NCBI GenBank assembly: GCA_037893245.1
Contig: JBAIAA010000519.1
Location: 1,178,001-1,242,000, forward strand
Direction of reading: 5' to 3'
From: Crossaster papposus
Taxonomy: Eukaryota > Echinodermata > Asteroidea > Velatida > Solasteridae
Length of the DNA stretch: 64,000 bases
Part shown: in pieces, positions 42,319-54,212 of the stretch
Position numbering within the stretch: position 1 is the first letter of the stretch
Layout of the letters: every line of letters begins with the position of its first letter
Program-made: the position numbers and the translations under genes
Notes under the pieces: model-generated
The model's database searches: none
What the model was told of the DNA's origin: nothing
Seen by the model: only the letters and a program-made list of their open reading frames with translations

Positions 42319-43779
42319 TTTTATGTCTTGCGGCGCTACAGCGCTTCGCAGTCGTTCAGGGTTTCGTCCTTCCTTTAGCGGAGAACAATATATATTTTTT
42401 CCGCTTCGTAGATCGATAGGGATCGACACCCGGATCTTCCACCGTTAGTTATGATGTTAACTTGAACCGGTGACCCTTGGGGGAAATTAGTAAACGCAAA
42501 CCCAAAAATTCAATTGTACCAATGACAAACCAAATCCATTTCCAAATTAATTTCTTGAGGTGTCTTACCTTCTAACAACTCAACGCAACAAACAAAGGTT
42601 TGATTGTATTTGTTTAAATATAAGTTGTTTTTTAAACGCATTCCTGTGTCCGCGTTCATGTTTGCTTACACCATGAGGCCACACACCGACCAATACAATG
42701 TTTACACACGGGAGGCGTGTTACGTAATCTTAAAAGGCTTGACCATTGCACTGTAGTGTTTGGGACATCGACAACACCAGATAACAGTTTGCAAGACAAT
42801 ACTTCGGCCATAGACGATGTGCCCGCTGACGTCACGTGTTTACATCTGTATTCAGATATGCCCGGCAGTATGCACACACGTCGTATTTTACATTTACTTA
42901 AAGCATTTACACTTCTGGAGGATTTTGTTAGCTCTGTACAATAATACTCAAGAGTAATCCCAATGGAACAATTTCTAGAAACTATGTAACTTGCCACAAG
43001 GCAGACTGATTCGATCCTGTCAATGTCATCTAAAATACCTGTTTCCTGTGGTTTTCAAACTCCTAACAAAACCAAAAGTATTTTCTTCTGTTAAATAAAA
43101 ACCTCTAAACTTTACTGGAAGTATATTATGTTTGCTTACAAAGTACACAATTACTCAGGATGCAAAACCCACGCTCTAAAATATTCTCATCACTAAAATT
43201 CAATTCGGTTAATGAATGTTCATTATTTTGTTTGAACGCAGACAATATTTAGATTGCAGTTCTACCCGATTAGATGGATAAATAAAATGAGAAGTGCGTA
43301 TAAATTATCTGAAATGTTGTTAAATGCATGCAGTGTGTTTATTATGAATTGATATCACTGCATAAAATTATTCAATTTTTAGAAAGATGCAATTAAATTC
43401 TGCACAATGTAGCTCACAAATATTTTGGCTGTATATGTGGAAGTCACGCCGTGACCAGTAAGGTATACATACTATAAACACCATAAATGCACCCTCTCAT
43501 CTTATGGGATTTCACTGATTGTTATTTGGGTACTTCATATTTGTGTGTATATAAACTAATCATTTTCAATAGCTACTATGTAACACAGAGCCGTATGTTT
43601 GTTTGTTTGCATGAGCCTTACGCTAGCAACCCCCAGCTCTGGAATGGTCTGGTGTCTTTTTGCCATTCTCACCCATTGGTGCTGAGCGTCTCTTACGTAA
43701 CAGTGGCTTTGGTCTGGAGAATTTAAAGTTAAACTGTGCCAAGCTGTGTGAACAAGTCAGTGTACCAGATATTATTTAA
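42319..43779. other. Intergenic, no gene recognised
   Basis: AT-rich. Overlapping short frames on both strands at 42656-42997 have no family similarity that I recognise. A TGACGTCACGTG word (CRE plus E-box) is at about 42828-42839. Confidence 0.5.
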
Positions 43780-44320
43780 ATTTAACTCGGGGTCACGCGC
43801 AAATGGCTTATTTCGGGACATGCGCTAAAGGCTAGTGGCGTCGGTGCGTCTACTCCGATTCGGAGAGAGGGCGCCCATCCCCATATATTGTCCGGGGCCG
43901 GTACTGTGGCCGCTACCGGGTCCGACGGGGGGCCGCCCCATGCTGTAGACGGCGGCGCAGCAGACTCATCGCTCCACACGGCGCGATTCCGAGCTGCGCC
44001 GGGGGGGGGGGGGGCATACTTTGGACGGCGGCGCGGCAGACGTTTCGTTCCACTCGGAGCGATTCCAAGCCGGTCCGTCGGCGCAGCGGGGGCGGGGCCT
44101 CGCCGGGACGCCCACGCTCCCTAGGCAAGTCGCAGTCGCAAGAGGCAGTCACGGGGAGTCGCGGCCAGTCGCAGGAGCCAGTCGCAAGAGCCAGTCGCAG
44201 TTGCAGGCACCAGATGCAGGAGCCAGTCGCAGTCACAGGAGCGGTTGCAGTCGCAAAAGCCAGTCGAAGTCTCAAAAGCCAGTCGCAGTCAGAGGAGCCA
44301 GTCACAGTCGCAGTCAAGTC
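43780..44320 (+). repeat. GC-rich island with degenerate GGAGCCAGTCGCAGTC minisatellite
   Basis: 43780-44125 is unusually GC-rich for this window and contains a tandem-like pair of GACGGCGGCGCRGCAGAC words (43949 and 44024). 44125-44320 is an irregular minisatellite of AGTCGCAG / GGAGCCAGTCGCAG units. The plus-strand frame over it gives serine/arginine/glutamine-rich low complexity, which I do not treat as a gene. Confidence 0.65.
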
Positions 44321-45070
44321 TTAACTTTAATAGGGGTGTGCCGGGGCCAGGGATGTGCCCGGGCCAGGGGTGTGTCGGGGCTTAACCCCAACACATGTTG
44401 TATGTATATTATCATGTAAATTGTTGTTGTTGTTGCGTAGTGCGCCTTCCGGTCCGGGTCTTCCAGGGTTTTGGCGGCAGATGCCCGCCGTCTTGTTTGG
44501 GGGCAAACAAGGTCTTCGTGGGGGTGCTGTGTAACATCTGTGCCGGTTGGCCGGTAGAGGGCACCAGAGCGGCCCAAAGGTGGGACCGTCTAGGGTGCTC
44601 CTGTCGGTCCGCTTAGGCTACCCGTCCTGTAACGACTTGGGCCTTTTGTTTTGTTCAAAATTAGAAAAAGTTGTATAATAGTTACTGCTAGTGCTAAACT
44701 TCATAGTTCCCTTTTCTGTCTTCCAATGTTTCTTATAGGTCATGCTGTCCACCACCATGGCCATGCCCACCGCCATCTCCACCGCAGCCTTCGCCAGCAG
44801 GCCAAAGCTCTTGTCCTTGGAGATTCTCTCACAAAGTATCTCAAAGAGAACATCCCTACTGAGTCGGTTGATTTGCAGGTAGTGACTCGTCTCGGTACTA
44901 CAATTTCTGGCCTTAGAAAGTATCTGCTTTAGCACGACATCAACTTCACAACTGTGCCTGACATTGTAATGATTCATGTTGATACAATGATCTAGAGTGG
45001 GGTTTCCAAATAAGTGTGGAGATAGTTGAAGATTTAAATGTACTGGTGAATATATACAGCACATGCTTTG
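44321..45070 (+). pseudogene. SGNH-hydrolase-like pseudogene fragment, copy 1
   Basis: The best of three copies. A frame around 44800-44930 reads AKALVLGDSLTKYLKENIPT and TTISGLRKYL, matching the GDS block I of SGNH/GDSL hydrolase domains. About 50 nt on, damaged sequence (IVMIHV..., 44965-45000) corresponds to the expected GTNDL block III seen better in the other copies. Such domains occur in CR1-like LINE ORF1 and in other transposons, so a TE origin is likely. The upstream part (44330-44640) has TTG repeats and a GC-rich stretch shared by all copies. Not functional. Confidence 0.65.
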
Positions 45071-47150
45071 TACATGTAGATTTAAATGTTTGTTGTATTT
45101 AAGTGTTTTAAATAATATACATGTGTCAGTATTGTGTAAACACAGTGCAGCTAAAAGTAAAACAAATCGAAACCGAGTCTGGTCGAGTCGGGTCACCTTA
45201 ATGTCAAAAACTATGCCAAAATGTTTTGAGCTACAATGTAAATTTGACACAAACAGCATAACTTTATGAATGCAGATTTTATTATTTCTATTATCAGTGA
45301 TATAATTTATGTGCATTAACATTTATTTTAGCAAAATGTATGTCTTATTTAAAATCATTTGTTTTTGGCAGTGTTAGAAGCGGGTATACATTGTAATTCA
45401 ATATTTACAATAATTTAATGCCAAAAAAATATGCCAAAGACATCAAGCAAAGATAACACAAACTTGATTTACTTGTATAATAAATCTCAATGGTTTGCAC
45501 CCTGAACATTATGCCAAAGATGATGGTAATTATCATCTTCACTATGTTGTCATTATTTTAATTTGAATGTTGGCCATATTTTTTTTGATGTTTTGCTTAA
45601 TTGCTAAACATTTATTATCTCATTACATTACCAACCCTATTTTTTGTCATTTCTTCAATCTGTATTTATGTACATGTAAATGTAATTGCTGATGTAATTA
45701 AAATATGTTTTCAGGGTTTAGTTTAACAATTGTAATTAAGCCATATAACACCAACAAGGTATGTTAATGTAAGCGATAACATGCAAGTTTCAAATAAAAA
45801 GTGCAGTTTCTTTTATAAACCAACCTCGCAATACAGATATAAATTGTAACAGTTTTTATTTATCAAAGTTAGTGTTATCAATACATTTTAAACAACGACT
45901 TCATTTGTCGCTTTTGTTTATTTGGCTGTATACATTGTTTTATGCAGGCAATATTTTTTTTAATCGGTCAACTGTTAACAAGATTTTGAAAAACACTGAT
46001 TAGCAGATAAATCCTTTTCGCTCGAGCTTATAATTAAACAAATACACGAAAAACAACTGCGTATTGTAATGTGCATGAACTACACATTACACGAAGCTTT
46101 TTTCGACCAATGAGGGCACAGGAAGACAATGGACGTAATGGCGGGATGTTCCGTTCGTTACTTTCTTGTGAACGTTAGGATTATCTGCGCCCTGACTGGA
46201 CTAAGTTAAAATCAATTCCAAATCGACAGTTTTTTTGATAGAATATAAAATTATCTTTAACATCAGGGTGAAATTGGGTTGTGGCCACCGCCAGAAAATG
46301 GGAAAATCTCGTCATTTTTTAGAGGTCAATTTGTTGGTTTGAAAGCTTTTTTACGTTATAAAATTCACCCTCTAAATGCCATATAATGTTCAATGAGATT
46401 TGATAATATAACAGAATGTTTCCTTATCCAAAAGAAAATATACATAATATTGACAGTCGGTGAATAAAACGGATGTTTAGGACCAAATTCCAGGCGTCGT
46501 CGCCAGCTCATTAAGTATTCAAAAACGAGGTCACGCACAAAGTGCCATGCATAAAGCGCATATCAAATTAAACGGCTTTTCAGTGCGCTGCGGACTGACT
46601 GGTCCGACTTTACTTACACACATAAGCAGTAAGTAAACACCAGGAAATCAAATTTAAATAAAAAAAGCAAATTCATAAACATTTTGTTTACAACCTAATG
46701 ATGTTAAAACATGCAAAATTATTGTTTTCAACAGTTTCATTAAAAAAAGCAATAATGACGCTGTACTACAACCCGAACATATTGCCGCGTATGGCTACAA
46801 TAACTATTTAGGTCACCTCCCCACTAAACGTAATTTCATATCGTAAATTCATGTCCTATATACTAACGCGTAAGTTGTGGTGTTGCAATTGTTGAGTCGT
46901 ATTTTTCTAAGACATCGGTGGTGCAACGCATTTTCGTTCGTAACTTTAGTACAGAGCTTAAGACTGTTACTATAGTGTTAGTGCAACCGGGCTCTGAAAA
47001 CCCACGTATCTTCCACTAATTGTGGTGTAGACACGCCCGTTTATGCTAAGTGGCCTAGTCGTCGACCCGATAGACAAAAAACAACACGCTACTGGACCTA
47101 ATAATTCATCAGAAATAGTCAAAATTGTTTAGTCTGGGAACCAGACTCCG
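45071..47150. repeat. Intergenic duplicated block downstream of MCT-C (long form)
   Basis: Same start (AAACAAATCGAAACCGAGTC) and end as 26456-27420, but with two extra segments (about 45502-46090 and 46168-46632). The extra segments hold no gene. The long form is shared with E (61020-63021). The CRE is absent here, but the CCAAT word and ATGGACGTAATGGCGGG remain near 46105-46145. Confidence 0.75.
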
Positions 47151-50100
47151 TCAGCCATGTGAGGGCGCATTCCTCTTAGCGTACACAGCCTCCGCGATGA
47201 ACAAAGGAATGGACAACAAGATTACTCCGCCGAACAACAAGAAGGAAATGCTAAAACTTCCAGTCCACTCATAAATCCAACCTGAAAGTGAAAACCAAAT
47301 TCAGTTTAATATAAAAAACTTAAGCTGCTGTAATATCGTAGACGGAAAACTAGTCTGGTTCCCTGCCCTTGCAATCTCTATATGCATAGATTTCTAAATT
47401 GTAAATCAGGTAGCCGCCGGCGACCAAAATGGATCACGACGCACTACACTGCGTAGCTATTTTAAGATGCTGCAATTGATGCAACAATTCACATTTTCCA
47501 AAAAAGCCACAACGCCTAAACAACTCTTTTTGGAGCAGTTTTTAAGAAATTCACCCGTGAGTGAACTACATGTATCTTTCTTTTACATTAGGAGAATATT
47601 TTGTCTGGTGTTTTGCTTTTTGCCAATGCAATTTCGATTTTATTCAAACCAAAAAAGAGAATCTATAACGATGTTAACGTTATTACCATACAACCTCTTA
47701 AACACTCAGACATCGCGAACGTTAACAATAATACCCCACCGTCAATCACTTTGGATTTAGAAAACTTCGGATATTTTCGGGGGAAAAAGCAACATTCCTC
47801 TCAGTCTTTGCGCCTATAAACGGCAGCCGCGTGGTTCAGGGCCTGATGAACGGGGTAATAATCACAAAGCGCTTTGACATCGTTGATACGATGGAAAGCG
47901 TTATAAGCACAATGGTGATTATGGTTATAAAAGAGTCATGGAAGTGTCGCACATATTGGAGACGGAATAGAGTCAAATTTTACCCTGAATAATGCCAGGC
48001 CAAACTGAACCACGACTCCTAACCCTATATATACCCCTAAACCCTAACCCTAACTCTGACTATGAAGGTTTTCGATTATCTATCCTATTTACAGTGTAAA
48101 CGAAGAAGTTCGCACCTGCTACTAATCCACCGAATGCTGCAGAAAATCCCCGAAAAACTCCTTGCCAGCACAGGATACCGACCAACCGGTCGTCGGTCGA
48201 GAGAAACCGCAACATGACATCAACAGCTTGGGACATAAAGGCGAAACCAAGGCCAACAAGACCAGTCAAAACCAACTGTCCGATAAACGGTCTCATAAAG
48301 GCGTCTAGGACGAACGATGCAGACACTACGCTCGCCCCGAAACACCCCCAGAATGTCATGTTTGGCTTCAAGCCGACCTGCTGCAAGAGAGGCGCCACAA
48401 ACTTGCCGATGATGTTACCAAACCCGAAGGCAGTGGGAAGAAGGGACGCCTCGGTCTTGCTCAGACCCTGAAACTGCCCGTGCGATACGACATACACTAT
48501 CCATGCACTGTAGGCAAAACTGGCCGTTAACCTTCCGGAAACTATCAAGATGAATCTGACATCTTTTAGCAACGCCAGATCGAATGCCTGGGTAAGACCC
48601 TGGCAACACTCACCAAGCCTTCGTTTACAAAGACCCGAGTGGCTTTTGTCATCGGAGGTACTCGGTTTGTCATGACTGCAAGCCGTATCTTCTTCCCTTG
48701 TATCGATTCCTTCCTCGTCGGTTACCGACACCTTTTGGTACTGATCACCGTCTGGTGGGGACAAAGATGGATCCCGTCGCACTAGCATAGCACACGCCAC
48801 TAGATGAAATGAGACACCTCCAAGTAGAAGCGAGGCCCCTCTCCAACCATAGGTGTCCAGTAGTATTTGTGTCACTGGCCCATAGACCATCATACCCACA
48901 GGATAACCCATCGTTGATATTCCAACAGCTAACGGATAGTTCTCTTTAAAGTACGAGGCCATTACGGCAAAGCTGAGGAAGAAAACGAACGCCGAACCGA
49001 TACCTGCAAAACAATAAAGCCAGAAAGTAAAACAGGTCAGACAGCGAGCTTCCCGAATTCTTGCTGGCCAGCTAGAATACATTTCATAATTTCTATGTTC
49101 TTTAAAGCTCAGTAAACAAAATAATGAAATCTTCAAATTTAACGTTTAATAACGTGTTGACTGTTGGTCCACTTTCTCATTCGATTACACACAAGTATAT
49201 AGCCGGTTTAGCTCATGGAGCATTGGACTGATGATCCGCGGTTCTAGTCGGCTCCCACTCACCCAGCGTATCGCGCGCTGCGGTAAGTGACTGGGAGTTG
49301 AAGACAGGTGCGACGCTCTGCTCAACAATTGATCTCCCTGGTCGAGCGCTTTGAAATGAAAAGGGGATAGACTCCCTCGTTGTATAGCTGATACCTACAA
49401 TAGCCCTCCACCAAATTACCGTACCTAATTACCTTACCTTACCTACACAAGTACGGCGACCACGTGTAAACTGTTTTGTCTCGAAGGTTAAATGTGATTG
49501 TGTGACATTCTTTCCCCTTCTTGCACGGAGAATGAAACGTTACGTCGCGGGATAAAAGTACAAGTACGGTAGAGTTAGGCCTACACGAGGAAATGTCGCG
49601 GTAAAGTTACCGCGAGGCCTCGAAATAAAAAGTTCGATGGAAATGGGGATTTAATCTCAATTACCTGCTAGTCCAATGAGGAAAACGGACAAGACGAAGC
49701 TCGAGGGTGATATCGATGATAAGATCAGACCCAAAGTGTTCAAAAGTCCACCTACGATCATCAGTCGACGGCTGCTAAATGTACGAGCGAGAGCGCACAC
49801 AAAAGGTCCTGGGGGAGAAATGGGATAAAGGCACAATTCTTGCTTTTATAAGAAGTTGGTTATACAATTTAGTTTACAAAAATGGCGCTGGAATCAAAAC
49901 TTCTGAACCGAATCGGTTCTAGTGAATAGTGGAAGTATGATGTTGCGTTTTTTGGACCACCCTGTATACTGTGCAAATTAAACTAGCAGTGGGCCATTGC
50001 TTTAGCCAGAGAGTATAGATATCTTACCCATGATGTCTTGCGCCATGACATGCAAACTCACAATCCAGCCGACAAGCCACAGGTCGCGGTCGAGGTCGTT

Positions 50101-50238
50101 CGCCATCGGAATGAGCAGGACACCCAGCGCTTTGATCTGACCGACGATGACGAACGAGTTGAGGAACACCACTGCCACCATGACCCAGCCCCACTTGTCG
50201 TGGTCGTAATCCACGGGCTGAACGCCAGTCGGTGCCAT
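47151..50238 (-). CDS. MCT-C: SLC16 monocarboxylate-transporter-like protein (457 aa)
   Basis: The most compact and cleanest copy. Exons: 50028-50238 (ATG), 49665-49808, 48116-49003 and 47151-47281 (stop). The 1374 bp of coding sequence are intact, with phase-1 GT-AG introns. The product begins MAPTGVQPVDYDHDKWGWVMVAVVFLNSF (TM1 signature). Exon 2 encodes FSSRRLMIVGGLLNTLGLILSS and the next helix. Exon 3 runs from IGSAFVFFLSFAVMASYFKENYPLAVGI (TM4-5) through the central acidic loop to LGFAFMSQAVDVMLRF and TM11. Exon 4 encodes TM12 and a short basic tail (AKRNAPSHG). Differences from B are mostly conservative, though the second half has residues of its own (SVVSASFVLDAFMRPFIGQ). Intron 2 lacks the long-TIR element, so C may be closest to the ancestral structure. 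Substrate unknown. Confidence 0.9.
49196..49445 (+). mobile_element. tRNA-derived SINE in intron 2 of MCT-C
   Basis: Orthologous by position to the SINEs in A, B and D. The head is diverged (GGTTCTAGTCG B box) and an extra TATCGCGCGCTGCGGTAAGTG segment, also in D, follows ACCCAGCG. Confidence 0.78.
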
Positions 50239-51037
50239 TTCTGGAAGCCAAATATATTGGCGGACTGATGAAACGCAACCTCTTTATTCCGTGTTTACGA
50301 ACACCTCTGAAACACGAATGACGCTCAGGTGAAGCGCAGTGCAAGATTGTGCTATGCAGCATAAAGGCGTTTGTCTCGTTTTAGCTGCATATTCTCATGG
50401 ACCAGTACCAGGGGGCGAGCAGGAACGGGGTAGTTTGGTGTATTAGCTACTAATGTAGTGCACGCGGCTCCACTGTTCTCGTTATGTACGTACGTGGGAA
50501 GGTTTGACCTATTGTTTGACTCTTCCTCTCTTTTTTTACAAGCTAACAATGCCTGCACGTTCACGGGGTTATAGTGCACTGTGCTATTTCTTTGTTGCTG
50601 TCATGAATAAAACCTCTTCGTTCTGCATGCATATAGCCTAGCGATAGCCTCAAAGTCACTATATACTGTAAAGATGTGCGTTTATTGAGTTACAAACGCG
50701 TATATTTATTCATACGGTTATCAGACAGGTTATCTGTAATAAGATTACCTAGCTCTGAACATGGTTGCAACATAATTTGTGCCCAGTGTCGCGAGATCGT
50801 GAGTTCTGACACGTTGCTGCAATGAAGATAGAAGGCGTCTTGGGCTTCTCATTTATTAAAGTAGAAAGCAAAAAAAATCAACAACTGTGTATGATTCCTG
50901 TAAACAAAATATTACATGTAGGCCTACTCTTGTCTAAGTTACAAATTCCTCCTATATGTTATGTCATTCATTTAAAGCATCCATTTTGATGCACGAAATA
51001 AACTAAACTGTTTACCATTTGGCTGTTTGAGTCCTAC
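50239..51037. other. Upstream region of MCT-C; duplicated at 57935-58738
   Basis: Near-identical to the region above MCT-D. Probably holds 5' untranslated sequence and promoter, but I see no unambiguous TATA box. A CCAGGGGGCGAGCAGG word (50408-50423, and 58109-58124 in D) resembles the core of CTCF sites; this is a weak match. No other gene. Confidence 0.55.
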
Positions 51038-52430
51038 AGGACACATGATAACCTCCCCAGAGAAGAGCGCCTTGCACTTGCTGCTTTGCGTTCTCGTACT
51101 GACATCATCATCAAGCCAGCTGATAAGGGCTCAGCCGTGGTCATCATGGATCGTCAGCAGTACATCGACGAGGCCCACCGTCGGTTGGACAACCATACTA
51201 ACTATAATCTGCCTTGACTCTGATCCCACAGAACCAACTTGGTTGCCAGGGGTCACAGTTCCCGCCAAGTTCAACGTGAGTTGCCAGAGCCAAAGCCGTA
51301 CCCAGAAATTTGGCTCTAAAGGTAAAGGCCCCCCAGGCTAATGCCAAACCCATGATCCCCCTGGTGACTATACCTTTCACCCCAGTCTCCCTTCCCTTCG
51401 CAAAATCACTAACGACAGCTATCACATTCTCCACACTTCTTATCGCCTTGTCCGGGCCATCCCCGACAGCCCTGTATTGGCCTATAGACGCCCTCATAAT
51501 CTACGAGACCTCATTGTTCGAGCCGAAGTTCCCAGCTTGGATGCATCTCCCCCATCCAGCACGGAACCTTCAAGTGCAGTTCCAGATGTGTGGTCTGCCA
51601 GATCCACATCCAGGAGTCTGACTCCTTTTCTGGCCACTCTTCTGGTACTACTCATAGAATTATTGGTAACATCACTTGCAGTACATCTAATGTCATATAT
51701 CTCATCTCTTGCAGGTTTTGTGGAGTTCAGTATATCGGGGAGACCAAAAATGCCCTAACAAAGCGTTTCTACGGTCATCGATCGACTGTCAACACCAAGA
51801 AACTGGATACCCCTGTAGGACATCACTTTAACCAGCCTAACCATTGCATTTCTGATATGATTATTCAGGGCATAGAATCACTTGGCCATCGGAAAGACTC
51901 AGTCCGCCTCAGCCTGGAGAAAGTTTGGATGAATCGTCTTCGGATCCAACTAGGAAATGATTAACTTCAATTTTTTTCCATCCATTTGTCATCTATTTCA
52001 GATTCATTCCTTGCCAGAATTTTGTTTTTGTTTGTTCTTACTCCTCTGGTTTTCCCTGTCTATTTTCCTCAACGCCCCCCCCCCCCCCCCCCCACCTCCC
52101 CTCCACATTACTCCTATTCATACTTCTTTGTTAGTTCTTCCCTTTGATCTCCACCCTGGACCCCCTTCCTTGTAGTTTTACCCCTTCTGTTTTTGTTCCC
52201 ACCCTGCCTTTGATCCTACCCACACTGACCCCACCCTCTAATCCCTCAGCCTAATCCTCCTTTTGTTGTTTGTTCCATTGAACTCTGAGCTTTTGTTTTG
52301 TGTTTCTTCAGCATCCATGATGTGCATCATGCTGTATGTTGCCCTATATATGTTTGTTTCTTGTACACAGCCATTTAGTCTCTGAAGAAGATCTTGTTAA
52401 GATCGAAATATTAGGCCCTCTTAACTTATT
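51038..52430 (+). mobile_element. Penelope-like element remnant, copy 1
   Basis: The frame at 51038-51216 gives the start of a Penelope-type reverse transcriptase region (EERLALAALRSRTDIIIKPADKGSAVVIMDRQQY). Most of the polymerase is then deleted. From about 51475 come the linker (AYRRPHNLRDLIVRA), a cysteine-rich motif (FKCSSRCVVC) and a GIY-YIG endonuclease domain (NVIYLISCRFCGVQYIGET...RFYGHRS...LEKVWMNRLR; 51590-51964), separated by a frameshift. The 3' region has a poly-C tract (52076-52094) and a hairpin TGAAGAAGATCTTGTTAAGATCGAAA (52382-52407 region) of the kind found near Penelope 3' ends. The shared internal deletion in copy 2 shows that both descend from one dead insertion by duplication. 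Confidence 0.88.
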
Positions 52431-52511
52431 TGATTTTAAAACACAACCACACATAATGTTGTTGTCAACATTATTTAAGCAAGCAAAAACAAATCCTTAT
52501 TACATGTTTCC

Positions 52512-53200
52512 TTTAACTTTAATAGGGGTGTGCCTGGGCCAGGGGTGTGCCGGGGATTAACCCCAACACAATGTTGTAATGTATATTATCATGTAAATTG
52601 TTGTTGTTGTTGTTGCGTAGTGCGCCTTCCGGTCCGGGTCTTATGGGGTTTCGGCGGCAGATGCCCGCCGTCTTGTTTGGGGGCTGTGTAACGTCTGTGC
52701 CGGTTGGCCGGTAGAGGACACCAGAGCGGTCCCACGGTGGGACCGGCTAGGGTGCTCCTGCCGGTCCGCTTAGGCTACCCATCCCGGATGGCGCATGCGC
52801 AGGACCAGTTCCAGTGCCGCGTTGTAACGGGCAGCTTCATGTCAGTGTTTTGACCGGGGATAAACGGCCTAAAAAGAACCACCGCAGCCATCGCAGCCTT
52901 CGCCAGCATGTCGAGAGCCTCTACGGAAGGCCAATGCTCTTGTCCTTGGAAATGAAATTCTCTCACAAAGTATCTCAAAGAGAACATCACTATACCTAGT
53001 TGGTTGATTTGCAGCTAGTCACGGTGACTCGTCGCAGTACTACTATTTCTGGCTAGAAAGTCTCTGCTTCAGCACGACATCAACTTCACAACTGTGCCTG
53101 ACATTGTAATGATTCATTGGGACAAATGATCTAGAGTTGGGGTTTCCAAAAAAGTGTGGAGACTGTTGAAGATTTAAATGTACTGGTGGATATATACAGC
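52512..53200 (+). pseudogene. SGNH-hydrolase-like pseudogene fragment, copy 2
   Basis: Shares with 44321-45070 the GGGGTGTGCC repeats, TTG run, GC-rich leader and the SGNH region. Frameshifts break the GDS block (about 52930-52990). The GTNDL block is recognisable at 53118-53140 (GGGACAAATGATCTAGAG) after a 2-nt loss. Not functional. Confidence 0.6.
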
Positions 53201-54212
53201 ACATGCTTTGTACATGTAGATTTAAATGTTTTTGTATTTAAGTGTTTTAAATAATACACATGTCTCAGTATTGTGTAAACACAGTGCAGCTAAAAGTAAA
53301 ACAAATCGAAACCGAGTCTGGTCGAGTCGGGTCACCTTAATGTCAAAAACTATGCCAAAATGTTTTGAGCTACAATGTAAATTTGACACAAACAGCATAA
53401 CTTTATGAATGCAGATTTTATTATTTTTATTATCAGTGATATAATTTATGTGCCTTAACATTTATTTTAGCAAAATGTATGTCTTATTTAAAATCATTTG
53501 TTTGTGCAATGTTAGAAGCGGGTATAGGGCCTACATTGTAATTCAATATTTACAATAATTTAATGCCAAAAAACTATGCCAAAGACATCAAGCAAAGATA
53601 ACACAAACTTCATTTACTTTTATAATAACTCTCAATGGTTTGCACACATTATCACGAAGCCTTTTTCAATGACGTCATTTTCGACCAATGAGGACACAGG
53701 AAGACAATGGACGTCATGGCGGGATGTTCCGTTCGTTACTTTCTTGTAAACACCAAGAAATCAAATTTAAATAAAAAAGGCATTATTGTTTTAAACAGTT
53801 TCATTAAAAAAAGCATTAATGGCGCTGTACTACAACCCGAACATATTGCCGCGTATGGCTACAATAACTATTTAGGTCACCTCCCCACTAAACGTAATTT
53901 CATATCGTAAATTCATGTCCTATATACTAACGCGTAAGTTGTGATGTTGCAATTGTTGAGTCGTATTTTTTTAAGACATCGATGGCGCAACCCATTTTCG
54001 TTCGTAACTTTAGTACGGCACTTAAGACTGTTACTAGTGTTAGTGCAACCGGGCCCTGAAAACCTAAGTATCTTCCACTCAGTGTGGTGTAGACACGCCC
54101 GTTTATGCAAAGTGGCCTAGTCGTCGACCCGATGGACAAAAACAAACACGCTACTGGACCTAATAATGCATCAGAAATAGTCAGAATTGTTTAGTCTGGG
54201 AACCAGACTATG
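53201..54212. repeat. Intergenic duplicated block downstream of MCT-D (short form)
   Basis: Matches 26456-27420 including the palindromic CRE (TGACGTCA near 53670), CCAAT box and ATGGACGTCATGGCGGG, followed by the GTGCAACC stretch. No gene. Confidence 0.78.

Noticed and set aside
44021..44419. 132-codon SR-rich frame
   Set aside because: Runs over a degenerate minisatellite and a repeat leader; low-complexity translation is expected by chance.
48030..48060. CCCTAAACCCTAACCCTAAC-like sequence in MCT introns (also near 18230, 28315 and 55095)
   Set aside because: Only two to three imperfect TTAGGG-type units inside a conserved intron; too short to call an interstitial telomere.
50403..50425. 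CTCF site upstream of MCT-C and MCT-D
   Set aside because: Only the AGGGGGCG core matches; several consensus positions differ, so it is mentioned but not annotated.
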